From: CAZFAT01 sp964517075
GTDB lineage: Bacteria; Acidobacteriota; Vicinamibacteria; Vicinamibacterales; SCN-69-37
Length of the DNA stretch: 7,773 nt
NCBI GenBank assembly: GCA_964517075.1
Contig: CAZFAT010000327.1
Span: 1-7,773, forward strand
Direction: 5' to 3'
Part shown: positions 6,555 to 7,773 of the stretch, piece after piece
Layout: every line of letters begins with the position of its first letter
How positions within the stretch are numbered: position 1 is the stretch's first letter
Notes under the pieces: generated by a model
Told to the model about the DNA's origin: nothing
Seen by the model: only the letters and a program-made list of their open reading frames with translations
Databases searched by the model: none
Translations under genes and position numbers: made by a program

Positions 6555-7773
6555 ATGGCTGATCCCCACGGCCAGAGCTTGTCAGGAAGAACGCAGGCCT
6601 ACGTCTCTGTCGTCGTAGGACTGGGCTTCCTTACCGTTCTTTACAGCATCGCGGACGTTCTCAAGCAGCCCTTCGATTCCTATTCCGCCTGGTTTCCGCT
6701 GGCCGCTTTCACCTTTGTAAGTGGTTGGCTGTCCGTCAAGCTACCGTCGGTCAGCGCGAGCATCTCGATCTCGGAGACGTTCGTCTTTGCGGGAACGCTT
6801 CTATTCGGTCCGTCGGTAGGCGTCATCCTGGTAGTCCTCGATGCGACTGCTCTTTGTGCCAAACACGCATGGCTGAGAGGTCGGCTCAGGTGGCAGCAGG
6901 TTGTCTTCAACATGGCCGCTCCACCTCTGTCAATCTGGGGAGCGGCTCAACTTGCTGGAATTACGCAACCACTGACAAGCGCTGAGCTCGACGTAGAGTT
7001 CGTTCTGGTCCTTGGCCTATTTACGGCCCTGTACTTCTTGTTCAATAGTTGGCTCGTAACGCTGGCAGTGGCACTGGAACAGAAGGCAGCGCCTTTCCCG
7101 ATCTGGTGGACTAGCTTCACTGAACTCTCGGTCAACTTCGCAGCAGGCGCATCGATCGCAGCCTTTCTCGTAGTCAACGCTCGTGGAATTGACCTCACAT
7201 TTATTGGCGTCATCCTTCCACTCCTCCTGGTCATCTATTTCACCTACCGATGGTCGCTCAAACACGTCGAGGCTGAACGCGAGAAGGTTCACGAACTGAA
7301 CCGAGTATTCCTTTCAACAGTCGAAGCACTCGCACTAGCGATTGACGCGAAGGATCAGGTTACGCACGGACACATTCGACGTGTTCAGCGATACACAATG
7401 GCATTAGCTGAAGCTCTCGGCGTCAAGGAGCAGCGGGACATTGATGCATTGCGGGCGGCGGCACTACTTCACGATACGGGCAAGCTTGCCGTTCCCGAGT
7501 ACATCCTCAACAAACCAGGCCCACTCACCGCTTCTGAGTTCGAGCGCATGAAAGTTCACGCCGACGTCGGTGCCGACATTCTCAAGTCCATTGACTTCCC
7601 GTATCCGGTTGAACCGATTGTCCGTCACCACCACGAACAGTGGGACGGCTCTGGCTATCCAGCGGGACTGAGCGGGCAAGAGATTCCACTGGGCGCGCGT
7701 ATTCTTTCGGTGGTTGACTGCTACGACGCCCTTACGTCGGATCGACCGTACCGTCCACGAATGACTAGGCAAC
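6555..7773 (+). CDS. Membrane-anchored HD-GYP phosphohydrolase, probable c-di-GMP phosphodiesterase (3' end beyond right edge)
   Basis: 406 residues are visible. Residues 15-232 hold about seven hydrophobic segments (near 15-35, 45-62, 75-98, 116-135, 147-173, 190-208 and 212-232), so the N-terminal half is an integral-membrane sensor resembling MASE-type modules, though I cannot name it. A charged linker (232-252) leads to a cytoplasmic HD-GYP domain: His273 after AIDAKDQVTHG, His306-Asp307 and Lys310 in LLHDTGK, His335, His358-360 with Glu361, Gly367-Tyr368-Pro369 and Asp388 in ARILSVVDCYDAL. All signature residues are present, so c-di-GMP hydrolysis is likely. Only the final part of the domain, and anything after it, is missing. 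The start is ATG 6555 with GGAGG 9 bases upstream. Base use is noticeably richer in A/T (sampled lines 50-55% GC, with many CCA, GCA, CGA and CTA codons) than in uvrA. It lies 233 bases after the protease on the same strand. Confidence 0.93.
   Translation, partial: MADPHGQSLSGRTQAYVSVVVGLGFLTVLYSIADVLKQPFDSYSAWFPLAAFTFVSGWLSVKLPSVSASISISETFVFAGTLLFGPSVGVILVVLDATALCAKHAWLRGRLRWQQVVFNMAAPPLSIWGAAQLAGITQPLTSAELDVEFVLVLGLFTALYFLFNSWLVTLAVALEQKAAPFPIWWTSFTELSVNFAAGASIAAFLVVNARGIDLTFIGVILPLLLVIYFTYRWSLKHVEAEREKVHELNRVFLSTVEALALAIDAKDQVTHGHIRRVQRYTMALAEALGVKEQRDIDALRAAALLHDTGKLAVPEYILNKPGPLTASEFERMKVHADVGADILKSIDFPYPVEPIVRHHHEQWDGSGYPAGLSGQEIPLGARILSVVDCYDALTSDRPYRPRMTRQ

Overview
The window looks like part of a bacterial chromosome that is GC-rich over most of its length. 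No taxonomic marker settles the host. High GC, the HNH/propeller/uvrA gene order, the secreted subtilase with W-G tail repeats and the membrane HD-GYP protein together suggest Acidobacteriota, but that is inference from general familiarity and not a search result.

Left half, minus strand (1-3491): an apparent co-directional operon read right to left. It contains a small HNH endonuclease (3491-2958), a TIG plus six-bladed NHL-type propeller protein (2948-1911) and uvrA (1865 to beyond the left edge). The gaps are 9 and 45 bases. The HNH gene seems to be transcribed from a promoter whose -35 box overlaps that of a divergent promoter. That second promoter serves the NlpC/P60 lipoprotein gene (3636-4196, plus strand), a probable cell-wall peptidase.

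Middle (4197-4686): about 490 bases without a convincing gene. The stretch changes from GC-rich to AT-richer near 4370. It holds three clear inverted repeats, the best a 32-base hairpin at 4473-4504, and a sigma-54-like element at 4613-4627.

Right half, plus strand (4687-7773): a secreted S8 subtilisin-like protease with a full catalytic set and a short C-terminal array of T-[IV]-[IV]-W-[GS] repeats. A 233-base gap follows, holding two copies of a 20-base direct repeat, each coding for I-I-x-W-[ST]-stop in a different frame. Last comes a multi-pass membrane HD-GYP protein, cut off by the right edge. HD-GYP proteins usually hydrolyse cyclic di-GMP, so the protease and this protein could be a linked secretion/signalling pair, but only adjacency supports that.

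The most unusual material is the protease C-terminal repeat together with the repeats and micro-ORFs just downstream. The upstream hairpin is next. The remaining genes belong to recognisable families.
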